A DNA stretch of 64,000 nucleotides from Variovorax boronicumulans (GCF_030812215.1 NZ_JAUSSG010000011.1:62001-126000); one strand, 5' to 3'. Positions 54,703-63,621 are shown, counted from the first letter of the stretch. Notes: a model not told the origin generated them from the letters alone. Program-made: numbers and translations.

Positions 54703-55655
54703 TCCGGCTTGGCTCCCGAGAACTTGACGACCTTGGCCCAGCGCGTGATCTCGCTCTGCACGAAGGCGGAGAACTGCTCGGATGAATTGCCGACCGGGAT
54801 CGCGCCTTCGGTCTCAAGGCGCTGGCGCATGTCGGCCTGCTGCAGCGCGTGGCGCGCGGCATCGCCGATCTGCTTCACACGATCAGCGGGCATGTGCGCG
54901 GGGCCGAAGAGGCCGAACCATGCGCTCGATTCGTAGCCCGGCAGCGCCTCGGCAATCGCCGGCACGTTCGGGAAGGCCGGCAGCCGCCTGGCCGTGGTCA
55001 CGCCCAGCGCCTTGAGCTTGCCGGCCTGGATGTGCGCCTTGACGTTGCCCACAGCCGCGAACATCAGCTGCACCTGGCCCGCGAGCACATCCTGCACCGC
55101 GGGCGAGGTGCCCTTGTAGGGGATGTTCACGATGTCCACGCCCGACTGCATCTTGAAGGCCTCGCCCGCCATGTGAAGCGACGAACCCACCGCGCCGATC
55201 GCGAAGTTCAGCTGCCCCGGCTTCGCCTTCGCGAGCGCGATGAGTTCGCGTACATCCTTTGCGGGCACCGACGGATGCGCGACGAGGATCGACGGCGACG
55301 TTGCCACGCAAGTGAGCGCGGTGAAGTCCTTCACCGGATCGAAGGGCAGCGCCGGGTAGAGCGTGGCGTTGATCGCGTGGCTGGTGAAGCTCATCAAGAG
55401 CGTGTTGCCATCGGGCGCGGCCTTGGCGACCGCATCGGCCGCGATATTGCCGCCGGCGCCGGGCCGGTTCTCGACGATCACCGTACGGCCGAGCGCCGGG
55501 CCCATGCTCACGGCGAGCGAGCGCGCGAGCGTGTCGGTCGAGCCGCCCGCGGGCGCGCCGACGAGGATGCGGACTGGTACGTTGCCGATCTGTGCGAAGG
55601 CACCGCCGGCCCATGCCGCGGCCAGCGACGTGAGGAGGATGTCGCGTCTCTTCAT
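54699..55655 (-). CDS. Bug-family tripartite tricarboxylate receptor (third copy)
   Basis: Periplasmic binding protein of 318 residues with a signal ending GGAFAQ (near residue 22). The mature start VPVRILVGAPAGGSTDTLARSLA is the shorter Bug motif. LAGQVQLMFAAVGN near residue 200 is a further family feature. The start ATG 55655 has GGAGAA upstream. No TctAB accompany it; it lies 39 bp after the livF-like gene in the same run, giving the operon two types of binding protein. Confidence 0.92.
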   Translation of the reverse strand: MKRRDILLTSLAAAWAGGAFAQIGNVPVRILVGAPAGGSTDTLARSLAVSMGPALGRTVIVENRPGAGGNIAADAVAKAAPDGNTLLMSFTSHAINATLYPALPFDPVKDFTALTCVATSPSILVAHPSVPAKDVRELIALAKAKPGQLNFAIGAVGSSLHMAGEAFKMQSGVDIVNIPYKGTSPAVQDVLAGQVQLMFAAVGNVKAHIQAGKLKALGVTTARRLPAFPNVPAIAEALPGYESSAWFGLFGPAHMPADRVKQIGDAARHALQQADMRQRLETEGAIPVGNSSEQFSAFVQSEITRWAKVVKFSGAKPE

Positions 55656-55694
55656 ATGTTGTTCTCCGGGAAATCGTGGGGTAGTTCGCGGGGG

Positions 55695-56405
55695 TCAGAG
55701 CCCCAGGTAGGCTCGCCGCAGTTCGTCGCTGCCGAGCAGTTCGCCGGGCAGGCCCGAGAAGCGCACGCTGCCGTTTTCCAGCACGTAGGCGCGGTCGGCG
55801 ATCTCCAGCGACTGGCCGACGTTCTGCTCGACCAGCATCACCGCGAGGCCGCCGTCGCGCAGGTTGCGGATCAACGAAAACATCTCTTCGACAAGGAGCG
55901 GCGAGAGGCCAAGCGAGGGTTCGTCCAGGATCAGCAGCACCGGCTCGGCCATGAGGCCGCGTGCGATGGCCAGCATCTGCTGCTCGCCGCCGCTCATCGT
56001 GCCGGCGTGCTGCGCCATGCGCTCGCGCAGCCGCGGGAAGATGTGGAACATCTTCTCGACGTTGGCCGCGCGCCGCTCGCGGGCGCGGGTGAAGGAGCCG
56101 AGCTCCAGGTTCTCCAGCACGCTCAGGTTGGGAAACACCTTGCGGCCTTCGGGCACCTGGATGAGGCCGGCCTTGACCACGTCGCGGTAGTGCGCGCCGC
56201 TCAGGTCCTTGCCGTCGAAGCGCACCGTGCCGCCCCAGGCCGGGCAAAGACCGCAGACCATCTTGTTGAGCGTGGACTTGCCCGCGCCGTTGCTGCCGAG
56301 CAGCGCGACCATCTCGCCCGCGTTCACCTGCAGGTCGACGCCGCGCAGCACCTCGACGCGGCCGTAGCCGCCACGCAGGCCCTGGATTTCAAGCAATGCG
56401 CTCAT
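55695..56405 (-). CDS. livF: Branched-chain-type ABC transporter ATP-binding protein
   Basis: LivF-type ATPase of 236 residues. Walker A GSNGAGKST is at residues 37-45, signature MSGGEQQMLAIARGL near 137 and Walker B LLILDEPSLGLSP near 157. The short RVEVLRGVDLQVNAGE start and the VPEGRKVFPNLSV segment are LivF-specific. It follows livG with a 61-bp gap. It energises uptake together with LivG. Confidence 0.92.
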   Translation of the reverse strand: MSALLEIQGLRGGYGRVEVLRGVDLQVNAGEMVALLGSNGAGKSTLNKMVCGLCPAWGGTVRFDGKDLSGAHYRDVVKAGLIQVPEGRKVFPNLSVLENLELGSFTRARERRAANVEKMFHIFPRLRERMAQHAGTMSGGEQQMLAIARGLMAEPVLLILDEPSLGLSPLLVEEMFSLIRNLRDGGLAVMLVEQNVGQSLEIADRAYVLENGSVRFSGLPGELLGSDELRRAYLGL

Positions 56406-56466
56406 TCGAATACCTCCGTGCTTCGCACTGCGGTGCGAGCTTGCTTGGGAGCGGCCCGGCGCGCGC

Positions 56467-57228
56467 TCATGCCGCAACTCCCGATGCCGCCTTGCGCAGC
56501 CGCGCCGCAGTGCCATGGCCCAGGTAGGCTTCGACGACCTTGTCGTCGGAGGTCACCTGCGCCGGGCTGCCCTCGGCGATCAGCTGTCCCTGCGCGAGCA
56601 CCCATACGTGCTCTGCGAGATTCATCACGGCCTGCATCACGTGCTCGATCATCAGCACCGTGACGCCGCTGTCGGCGATGCCGCGCACCACCGGCATCAT
56701 CTCGGCGATCTCCTGCGGGTTGAGGCCGGCCAGCACTTCGTCCAGCAGCAACAGGCGCGGCTTCGTGGCGAGCGCGCGGGCCAGTTCGAGTCGCTTGCGG
56801 CCGGCCACGGTGAGGTCGGATGCGGGCTTGTCCAGCTGCGGCGCGAGGCCCACGCGCAATGCGACGGCCTCGGCGTTCTGCAGCGCCTCGGCACGGCCGC
56901 GCACATGCAGGTGCGCGCCGACGGCGATGTTCTCGCGCACGGTCTGCGCCGCGAAGGGCTTCACGATCTGGAAGGTGCGGGTCATGCCGAGCGCGGCATT
57001 GCGGTGCGGCTCGCGGCCGGTGATGTCCTCGCCCGCGAAGCGCACGGTGCCGGTGTCGGGCTTCAAGAAGCCCGACATCAGCGCGAACAGCGTGGTCTTG
57101 CCCGCGCCGTTCGGGCCGATCAGTGCGCTCAGGCTTCCCTCGCGCACCGAGAGGCTCACGTTCTGCACGGCCTTGAGGCCGCCGAAGGAGCGCGAAATTC
57201 CGTCGAGCATCAAGAGGGCTTCAGTCAT
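56467..57228 (-). CDS. livG: Branched-chain-type ABC transporter ATP-binding protein
   Basis: LivG-type ATPase of 253 residues. Walker A GPNGAGKTT is at 38-46. The ABC signature is weak (LTVAGRKRLELARAL near 140), as in many LivG proteins, and Walker B reads LLLLDEVLAGL with Val in place of the common Pro. FQIVKPFAAQTVRENIAVGAH near residue 87 identifies the LivG group. Overlaps the livM stop by 8 bp. ATG 57228 is the natural family start. Confidence 0.92.
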   Translation of the reverse strand: MTEALLMLDGISRSFGGLKAVQNVSLSVREGSLSALIGPNGAGKTTLFALMSGFLKPDTGTVRFAGEDITGREPHRNAALGMTRTFQIVKPFAAQTVRENIAVGAHLHVRGRAEALQNAEAVALRVGLAPQLDKPASDLTVAGRKRLELARALATKPRLLLLDEVLAGLNPQEIAEMMPVVRGIADSGVTVLMIEHVMQAVMNLAEHVWVLAQGQLIAEGSPAQVTSDDKVVEAYLGHGTAARLRKAASGVAA

Positions 57229-58201
57229 TGCGGCCTCCCTTCGATTTCCACAGCTGCCGCACCGACAGCCCGATGCCCGCGATGCCCCGCGGCACGAAGA
57301 TGACGATGAGCACGAGCACCGTGCCATAGATCACCATGTTGATGCCCGGCAGTTCGCCGAAGAGATTGCGCGTGAGGTCTGACAAAACATGCAGCACGAC
57401 GGCGCCGAGCACCGGGCCCCACATCGTTCCCATGCCGCCGACGATGGCCGCGACCAGCGCCTCGATCGAAACGGCCGGGCCGTAGGCGATGCCCGCGTCG
57501 ATGTACTGAAACACCTGCACGTAGAAGGCGCCCGCCGCACCCATGAAAGCAGCCGACAGGCCGATGGCGCCGAGCTTCACGCGGAACGGATTGACGCCGA
57601 CGGCGCGCGCCGCATCTTCGTTGTCGCGCACCGCCTGCAGGTAGGCACCGAAGCGCCCGTTGCGCAGCCACCAGGTGACGAGCAGCGCAGCAACGACCAT
57701 CGCGAGCACGACCCACAGGTAGCCGGCGCGTGAGGAAAACTGCAGGTTGGCCACCGATTCGCGCAGCGGCACCATGAGCCCGACGCCGCCGCCCGTGAAA
57801 TCGACCGAGAGCGCGAGGATGCGGAACACCTCGGCAAAGGCCAGCGTGACGAGCGCAAAGTACGAGCCCTTGAGGCCGTAGCGGAAGGTGAGGGCGCCCA
57901 TGAAGAGCCCGACCAGCGCAGCGCCGGCGATGGCCAGCGGCAGCGCGACCCAGGCGTTGATGCCGCCCTGCAGTTGCGCGATTGCCTGGATGTACGCGCC
58001 GGTGCCGAAGAACAGCGCATGCCCGAACGAGAACTGCCCGCCGAAGCCGCCGAGAATGTTCCAGGCCTGCGCGATGAGCGTGGCGTAGAGCGCCATCATC
58101 ACGAAGTTGAGCGTGACGCCCGATTTGGTGACAAACGGCACGCACGCGACCAGCACCGCGAAAAGCGCGATGCCCGCGAGTTGCTTCATGCCTGCGCTCA
58201 T
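57221..58201 (-). CDS. livM: Branched-chain-type ABC transporter permease
   Basis: LivM-type permease of 326 residues with about nine membrane segments. The LivM-type EAA loop region includes FGAYLQAVRDNEDAARAVGVNP near residue 185. ATG 58201 overlaps the livH stop (58198). A second ATG four codons later is also possible. The C-terminal helix VLVLIVIFVPRGIAGIG is typical. Confidence 0.92.
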   Translation of the reverse strand: MSAGMKQLAGIALFAVLVACVPFVTKSGVTLNFVMMALYATLIAQAWNILGGFGGQFSFGHALFFGTGAYIQAIAQLQGGINAWVALPLAIAGAALVGLFMGALTFRYGLKGSYFALVTLAFAEVFRILALSVDFTGGGVGLMVPLRESVANLQFSSRAGYLWVVLAMVVAALLVTWWLRNGRFGAYLQAVRDNEDAARAVGVNPFRVKLGAIGLSAAFMGAAGAFYVQVFQYIDAGIAYGPAVSIEALVAAIVGGMGTMWGPVLGAVVLHVLSDLTRNLFGELPGINMVIYGTVLVLIVIFVPRGIAGIGLSVRQLWKSKGGRND

Positions 58202-59070
58202 GCCTTGGCTCCGAACATGCCTTGCGGCCTGAAGAGCACGACGCCGATGAAGATCGCAAAGATGCCGATCTGCCCCAGCGATTCACCGAGGTAGAGACCG
58301 CCGAGCGACTCGACGATGCCGACGAGGAAACCGCCGACGAGCGCCCCCACGAAGCTGCCCATGCCGCCAAGCACGACGATGGTGAAGGCTACGAGCACGA
58401 AGCCGCCGCCCACCTGCGGATTGACGTAGTACGCCGGCAGCAAAAAGCACGCGGCAGCGCCCAGGCACGCGAGGCCGATGCCGAAGCTCATCGCGTAGAC
58501 ATGGTCCACGTCGATGCCCATGAGCTTGGCGCCTTCCTTCTCCTTCGCGACGGCGCGGATGGCTCGGCCGAGGTCGGTGCGGCCCATGATCCAGAACAGG
58601 ATGCCCGAGACCACGAGCGCACCCGCGAAAGCGACCAGTTTGGGCACCGCGATCATCGCGGGACCGATGGCGGCGGTGCTCAGCGAATAGGCCGTGTCGA
58701 TGTTGCGCGTGTCCGACTTGAAGAACAGCAGCGCAAGGTTTTCCATGACGATGGCGATGCCCAGCGTGGCGAGCAGGATGTTCTCGTCCTTGCCGTGGCC
58801 CGCGCGGTTGATGACCACGCGCTGCAGCGCATAGCCGAGCGCGAACATGCCCAGCACGACGATGGGCAGCGCGAGGTACGGATCGATGCCCAGTTTTTCT
58901 TTCAGGAAGTACACCGCGTACAGCGCCAGCATCAGGCTGGCGCCGTGCGCAAAATTGATGATGTGCAGGACGCCGTAGATCAGCGTGAGCCCCAGCGCGA
59001 TCAGTGCGTACACCGCGCCCGTCGTCAGCCCGTTCAGGACCGACGGGAAAAGAATGCCGAAATCGAACAT
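58198..59070 (-). CDS. livH: Branched-chain-type ABC transporter permease
   Basis: LivH-type permease of 290 residues with about eight membrane segments. GLTTGAVYALIALGLTLIYGVL near residue 15 and the coupling loop LGRAIRAVAKEKEGAKLMGID near 170 are diagnostic. It is followed immediately by livM with an ATGA overlap. The pair forms the channel for the adjacent periplasmic binding protein. Confidence 0.93.
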   Translation of the reverse strand: MFDFGILFPSVLNGLTTGAVYALIALGLTLIYGVLHIINFAHGASLMLALYAVYFLKEKLGIDPYLALPIVVLGMFALGYALQRVVINRAGHGKDENILLATLGIAIVMENLALLFFKSDTRNIDTAYSLSTAAIGPAMIAVPKLVAFAGALVVSGILFWIMGRTDLGRAIRAVAKEKEGAKLMGIDVDHVYAMSFGIGLACLGAAACFLLPAYYVNPQVGGGFVLVAFTIVVLGGMGSFVGALVGGFLVGIVESLGGLYLGESLGQIGIFAIFIGVVLFRPQGMFGAKA

Positions 59071-59083
59071 CCCGCCTTCCGCC

Positions 59084-60289
59084 TCAGGCTGCGCGCAGCG
59101 GGAACACCGGGTCCACTTCGCGGTAGTCGCGCGGGATGATGACCTTGATGTCGTTCTTCACCACCTGCGTCATGAGCGGCTGCGCGCCTTCGTTCTGGCC
59201 GTTGACGAATTTCGTCGGGCCGTAGGGCATGAAGTGGTTCGAGAAGGTGCTCTTGTCCAGCGCGTCGATGATGGCGGCGCGCTCGCTCGATTTCGCGCGC
59301 TCCAGCGCATCGGCCAGGAGCCACATCGATGCGTAGGTCATGAAGACCTCGTAGCTGAAGAACTGGCCCTTGGCCTCCACGCGCTTGCGCAGGTCCTGCG
59401 CGCGCTTGTCCTTGGGGTTGAACCAGTGGTTGCAGTCGATGATGCCGTTGGCCGCATCCGGAAATTCCTTCACGAACTTGTAGCTCGACGCCGCGCCGCC
59501 CAGCACCGAGAAGATCGCCTTGGGCACCACCTTCTGCTGCTGCATGGTGCGCACCAGCAGCGCGTACTCGTTGTAGTAGTTGGCCGGGATCACGATGTCG
59601 GGGTTGATCGACTTCATGCGCAGCACGATGTTGTTGAAGTCGCGCGTGGGGTTGGCGTGCTTCACCACCTCCTTCACCTCGAAGCCGTAGCCCGGCAGTT
59701 CGCGCGAGAGCAGTTGCGCGGTGCCGGCGCCGAAGAGCGACTCCTCGTGGATGATCATCACTGTCTTGGCGGGGTTGCCCGCGGCCTTGTTGAGCACCAG
59801 CAGGTTGGCCATGGCCACCTCGGTCGACTTCTTGTAGCCGGAGCCGAAGCGGAAGGTGTTCTTCAGGCCGCGCTCCACGATCTGGTCGGCCACGCCCACA
59901 TCGACCACATGCGGCAGGTTGTACTTGGCCGCAGCCTGCGTGGTCGCGAGACAGATCGCCGAGGCGTAGGCGCCCACGATGGCGGAGACCCCGGCTTCGT
60001 TCATCTTCTCGACCTCCGCGGCACCCGCCTGCGGCTGCGACTGCGCATCGCCGAGCAGGGCCTCCAGCTTCGCGCCGCCAAGCGACTTGATGCCGCCCGC
60101 CGCGTTGATGTCCTCGATGGCCATCAGCGCGCCGAGGCGGCACTGCTGGCCCGAATAGGCCAGCGCACCGGTGACCGGATGCAGCACGCCGACCTTGACG
60201 GTCTTGGGCTGCGCGCCGGCCACGAGCGGGAAGGCAACGGCGGTCGCCAGGGCGGCGGACTGCGACACGAAACTGCGGCGGTTCTGCAT
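59084..60289 (-). CDS. Branched-chain-type ABC transporter periplasmic binding protein
   Basis: LivK-type substrate-binding protein of 401 residues, at the high end for the family. The leader begins MQNRRSFVSQSAAL, a twin-arginine motif with NRRSF, so folded export by Tat is likely. The mature part begins KTVKVGVLHPVTGALAYSGQQ. The binding domain segments GVSAIVGAYASAICLA near residue 110 and PANYYNEYALLVRTMQQ near 240 fit amide- or amino-acid-type ligands (the NYYNEY segment resembles amide/urea-binding members). ATG 60289 was preferred over longer open frame upstream. Ligand unresolved. Confidence 0.92.
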   Translation of the reverse strand: MQNRRSFVSQSAALATAVAFPLVAGAQPKTVKVGVLHPVTGALAYSGQQCRLGALMAIEDINAAGGIKSLGGAKLEALLGDAQSQPQAGAAEVEKMNEAGVSAIVGAYASAICLATTQAAAKYNLPHVVDVGVADQIVERGLKNTFRFGSGYKKSTEVAMANLLVLNKAAGNPAKTVMIIHEESLFGAGTAQLLSRELPGYGFEVKEVVKHANPTRDFNNIVLRMKSINPDIVIPANYYNEYALLVRTMQQQKVVPKAIFSVLGGAASSYKFVKEFPDAANGIIDCNHWFNPKDKRAQDLRKRVEAKGQFFSYEVFMTYASMWLLADALERAKSSERAAIIDALDKSTFSNHFMPYGPTKFVNGQNEGAQPLMTQVVKNDIKVIIPRDYREVDPVFPLRAA

Positions 60290-60312
60290 GGTGGGCTTTC
60301 CTTTTCTTCTCT

Positions 60313-61104
60313 TCAGTTGAACTGGGCTGACACGTCTTTGCTGACCCACACCTTCGCGTCGATGCTGCCCACGCGGGAGAGCTGCATTTCGTAGGTGTAG
60401 CGGTCGGGGCGGTAGAAGCCGTGCAACCACTGCACGGGCCGCTCGTCTTCGTCGTAGATGAGGCGGCGCACCGCCAGCAGGGCCGAGCCGACCGACACAT
60501 CCAGGTGCTGCGCGAGCACGTTGTCGGCCAGGCGCGCGGAGATGGTCTGGTGCGCGCGCCCCACCTTCACGCCCGACTCCTCCAGCAGCACGAGGATGGG
60601 CTTCTTGGAGAGCTCGCGGCGGCCGAAGCGGCGCGCGATGGTGTCGGGCACGTAGGTGGTGATGTGGGAAAGCGGGCCTTCCTTGGTGGAGCGCACGCGC
60701 ACCGCCTTCTGCACCGCATCGCCCAGCTGCAGCTGCAGCGCCTCTGCCACCTGGGTGGAAGCCGTGATGGTCGCGACCTCGATCACCTTCACCGAGGTGT
60801 GCAGGCCCATGGTGACGAGGTTCTCGAGCAGGCCGCGCAGGTTGGCACGCTCCAGGTTCTTCGCGCCCGGCTGTTCTCCGGCGGCCGATGGCGGCAGCGC
60901 ACGCGTTCGGCGGCCGGGGTTGCGTGCGATCAGCCCTTCGGACGAAAGCTGCTCGAGCGCGCGGCGCACCGTGACGCGCGCCACGCCGAACTGCGCCATG
61001 AGCGCGAGTTCGCCGGGCAGGCCTTCCGCGAAACGTCCCTCATGCAACTGCTCACGCAGGACCAGGTAGATCTGGTGGTACTTCGGCAAAGGCATTTGCG
61101 ACAT
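60313..61104 (-). CDS. GntR-family regulator with UTRA domain
   Basis: A 263-residue regulator of the HutC-type GntR family. The winged helix is at residues 8-70 (KYHQIYLVLREQL and VARVTVRRALEQLSSEGLI), and the UTRA effector domain occupies the C-terminal two thirds. It is upstream of the LIV-HyuAB operon in the same direction, 23 bp from the binding protein, so it probably controls it. ATG 61104 gives MSQMPLPKY; the internal ATG at 61095 is also possible. Such regulators usually derepress with a pathway intermediate. Confidence 0.92.
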   Translation of the reverse strand: MSQMPLPKYHQIYLVLREQLHEGRFAEGLPGELALMAQFGVARVTVRRALEQLSSEGLIARNPGRRTRALPPSAAGEQPGAKNLERANLRGLLENLVTMGLHTSVKVIEVATITASTQVAEALQLQLGDAVQKAVRVRSTKEGPLSHITTYVPDTIARRFGRRELSKKPILVLLEESGVKVGRAHQTISARLADNVLAQHLDVSVGSALLAVRRLIYDEDERPVQWLHGFYRPDRYTYEMQLSRVGSIDAKVWVSKDVSAQFN

Positions 61105-61111
61105 GCCTTTG

Positions 61112-61147
61112 ATGTTTTTGCAGTTTCAATGTTCTGTCAATGGGACA
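61112..61147 (-). promoter_or_regulatory. Candidate promoter and operator of the GntR-LIV operon
   Basis: On the minus strand TTGACA (61140-61135) is followed after 17 bases by AAACAT (61117-61112), a sigma70-like pair with a perfect -35 and weak -10. The region also contains TGTC-AATGG-GACA (61135-61147), an inverted repeat overlapping the -35 that could bind the GntR regulator. Transcription would begin close to the start codon, implying a short or leaderless mRNA. Confidence 0.4.
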
Positions 61148-61148
61148 T

Positions 61149-61979
61149 TTAAAACCGAAGACCGCGCTGCCAGGCACCGGGGGTAAAGCCGAACTGCCGC
61201 GTGAAAATGCGCGTCATGTGGCTCTGGTCGGAGAAGCCACTCGCCGCAGCGGCCTCTGCGAGATCGGCGCCGTGGCGGATCAGGTGGCGCGCGCGTTCAC
61301 CGCGCTGCAGCACGAGCCAGGCATGCGGCGGCACGCCATAGGTTTTCTCGAAACGGCGCAGCACCTGGTAGGTGCTCAGGCCCGTCATCGCCGCGAGCTC
61401 GGCGAGCGTGGGTGGGGCCAGCAGTTCGTCGGCGAGGCGGTCGCGCACCTGCTTCACATCGGCAGATGCTTCGCGCGAAGGTGCGGCGGTGGAATGGTTG
61501 TCGCGCAGCAGGCCGCAGACTTCGGCCAGCGATTCTTCGCAAGCGAGCGATTCGGCGCGGTGTGCATCGGGTCTCGCAATGCGCCAGTCGTCGAGCCGGG
61601 TGAACAGGCGGCGCAGCGTGTCGCCGAGCCTTGCGTCCTGGATGACGGGGCGTGTCAACGCCACATCGGCGCCGGCATCGCCATGCAGGGCGGCCATCAC
61701 ATCGGCATCGAAATACACCATGCGCCAACGGCGCGACGGCCCGCCGAGCGGCTGGCCGTCATGCACTTCACCGGGGTTGGTGGCGATCAGGTCGCCGGCA
61801 TACGCATCAACCTTGCCGCGCCCGCTGGCCGAGCGCTGCGCGCCCTGCTCCAGGAGGCCGAGTCCGTAGGTGGAATGCCAGTGCCGGCCGTAGTGGCGAG
61901 CACTCTCGATCGCGGTGCCGTGCACGCCCTCCCAGGGCGTGCCGAACACCTGCGATCGATGGTCCGGCGGCGCTTTCAT
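61149..61979 (-). CDS. AraC-family transcriptional regulator
   Basis: A 276-residue regulator with an N-terminal cupin-like sensor (GRHWHSTYGLGLLEQGAQ and DLIATNPGEVHDGQ) and two C-terminal helix-turn-helices (LAELAAMTGLSTYQVLRRFEK near residue 190 and ASGFSDQSHMTRIFTRQFG near 245). It lies 21 bp after the FAH gene, in the same direction, so it may regulate the SDR-FAH cluster upstream. The cupin suggests binding of a sugar or small acid. Confidence 0.9.
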   Translation of the reverse strand: MKAPPDHRSQVFGTPWEGVHGTAIESARHYGRHWHSTYGLGLLEQGAQRSASGRGKVDAYAGDLIATNPGEVHDGQPLGGPSRRWRMVYFDADVMAALHGDAGADVALTRPVIQDARLGDTLRRLFTRLDDWRIARPDAHRAESLACEESLAEVCGLLRDNHSTAAPSREASADVKQVRDRLADELLAPPTLAELAAMTGLSTYQVLRRFEKTYGVPPHAWLVLQRGERARHLIRHGADLAEAAAASGFSDQSHMTRIFTRQFGFTPGAWQRGLRF

Positions 61980-62000
61980 CCGCCGGATGATCGCAGAGGA

Positions 62001-62849
62001 TCAGAGCTTGAAGGGAATCACTTCCTGGCGTTGCTCGCCGAGACCTTCGATACCGAGCGTCATGACGTCGCCCTTCTTGAGGTACAGCGGCGGCTTCATG
62101 CCCATGCCGACACCGGGGGGCGTGCCGGTGGTGATCACGTCGCCGGGCATCAGCGTCATGAACTGGCTCACGTAGCTCACGATCTTGGCCACGGTGAAGA
62201 TCATGGTCTTGGTGCTGCCGGTCTGCACGCGCTGGCCGTTCAGGTCGAGCCACATCGAGAGCTTCTGCGGGTTCTCGATTTCGTCGCGCGTCACGAGCCA
62301 GGGGCCGAGCGGGCCGAAGGTGTCGCAACCCTTGCCCTTGTCCCAGGTGCCGCCGCGCTCGATCTGGTATTCGCGCTCGCTCACGTCGTTGATGGTGCAG
62401 TAGCCGGCCACGTAGTCGAGCGCGCTCTTTTGCGAAACGTAGCGCGCCTGCGTGCCGATGACCACGCCGAGCTCGACTTCCCAGTCGGTCTTGACCGAGC
62501 CCTTGGGCAGCATCACCGGGTCGTTCGGGCCCTGGATGCAGCTCGTGGCCTTCATGAAGACCACAGGTTCCTTGGGCACCGGGAGGCCCGATTCGGCCGC
62601 ATGGTCCGCGTAGTTCAGGCCGATGGCGATGAACTTGCCGACGTTGGCGACCGGGCTTCCGAAGCGCGGCTTGCCCTTGACCAGCGGCAGCTTGTCCAGC
62701 TTCAGCTTGCGCAGCTTGGCAATGGCGGCATCGCCAAGCTGCTCGGGACCGATGTCCTTGACGACGGCGCTCAGGTCGCGCAGCTTGCCGTCTGCGTCGA
62801 TGAGGCCGGGCTTCTCCTTGCCGGGGTTGCCATAACGGACGAGTTTCAT
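62001..62849 (-). CDS. Fumarylacetoacetate hydrolase-family protein
   Basis: FAH-superfamily hydrolase/decarboxylase of 282 residues. The metal ligands E124, E126 (DWEVELGVVIG) and D155 (TINDVSERE) are present, as is the PGDVITTGTPPGVGMG signature near residue 240. The N-terminus MKLVRYGNPGKEKPGLID matches the 2,4-diketo-3-deoxy-L-fuconate hydrolase group. Next to two SDRs it could complete a non-phosphorylating deoxy-sugar-acid pathway yielding pyruvate and lactate. Function is inferred from context. Confidence 0.92.
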   Translation of the reverse strand: MKLVRYGNPGKEKPGLIDADGKLRDLSAVVKDIGPEQLGDAAIAKLRKLKLDKLPLVKGKPRFGSPVANVGKFIAIGLNYADHAAESGLPVPKEPVVFMKATSCIQGPNDPVMLPKGSVKTDWEVELGVVIGTQARYVSQKSALDYVAGYCTINDVSEREYQIERGGTWDKGKGCDTFGPLGPWLVTRDEIENPQKLSMWLDLNGQRVQTGSTKTMIFTVAKIVSYVSQFMTLMPGDVITTGTPPGVGMGMKPPLYLKKGDVMTLGIEGLGEQRQEVIPFKL

Positions 62850-62874
62850 GCTTTCCTTTCAGTGCATTGAATGA

Positions 62875-63621
62875 TCAATAAGTGGAGCGGCCACCGGACA
62901 GGTCGAAGACCGCGCCGGTGGAGAACGAACAATCTTCGGTGCAGAGCCAGCCGACCATCGCGGCCACCTCTTGCACCGTGCCGAAACGGCCCATGGGTAT
63001 TTTCGACAGCATGAACGCGATGTGCTCGGGCGTCATCTGGTCGAAGATCGCGGTCTTCACCGCGGCGGGCGTCACGCAGTTGACGCGGATGCCGGTGTCG
63101 GCCAGCTCCTTGCCGAGCGACTTGGTGATGCCGATCACCGCCGCCTTGCTCGCGCTGTAGGCGCTGGCGTTGGGATTGCCCTCCTTGCCCGCCACCGAAG
63201 CGATATTGACGATGCGGCCATAGCCCTGCTTGCGCATCTGCCCGACCACCTCGCGGCAGCAGAGGAACACGCCGTTGATGTTGACCTCCATCACCTGGCG
63301 CCAGTCGTCCACCGGGTAGTCCCACAGCTTCACATTGGGGCCGGTGATTCCGGCGCTGTTGACCAGCGCGTCGATGCGCCCCGCATGCGCGAGCGTCGCG
63401 GCCACGGCCTTGGCGACCGAAGGCTGCTGCGACACATCGACCTTCAGCGCAAAGGCCTTCTCGCCGAGCGACTGTGCCGCCTGGTTCGCGGCCGCCTCGT
63501 CGCGGTCCCACAGCGTGACGCTGCCGCCCGAAGTCACCAGCCGCTGCGCGATACCGAACCCCAGGCCCGTGGCGCCGCCGGTGATGACCGCGTGCCGGCC
63601 GGTGAAGTCGAGCTGGTTCAT
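62875..63621 (-). CDS. SDR family oxidoreductase
   Basis: A classical SDR of 248 residues. The nucleotide loop TGGATGLGFGIA is at about residues 15-26, NSAGITGPNVKLW near 88, the Ser in IASVAGKEGN near 139 and the Tyr and Lys in AYSASKAAVIGITKSLG near 153. The acidic residue after the second strand (WDRD) suggests NAD rather than NADP. The start overlaps the partial SDR's stop (63618-63621), so both are co-transcribed. Substrate is likely a sugar or hydroxy acid. Confidence 0.92.
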   Translation of the reverse strand: MNQLDFTGRHAVITGGATGLGFGIAQRLVTSGGSVTLWDRDEAAANQAAQSLGEKAFALKVDVSQQPSVAKAVAATLAHAGRIDALVNSAGITGPNVKLWDYPVDDWRQVMEVNINGVFLCCREVVGQMRKQGYGRIVNIASVAGKEGNPNASAYSASKAAVIGITKSLGKELADTGIRVNCVTPAAVKTAIFDQMTPEHIAFMLSKIPMGRFGTVQEVAAMVGWLCTEDCSFSTGAVFDLSGGRSTY

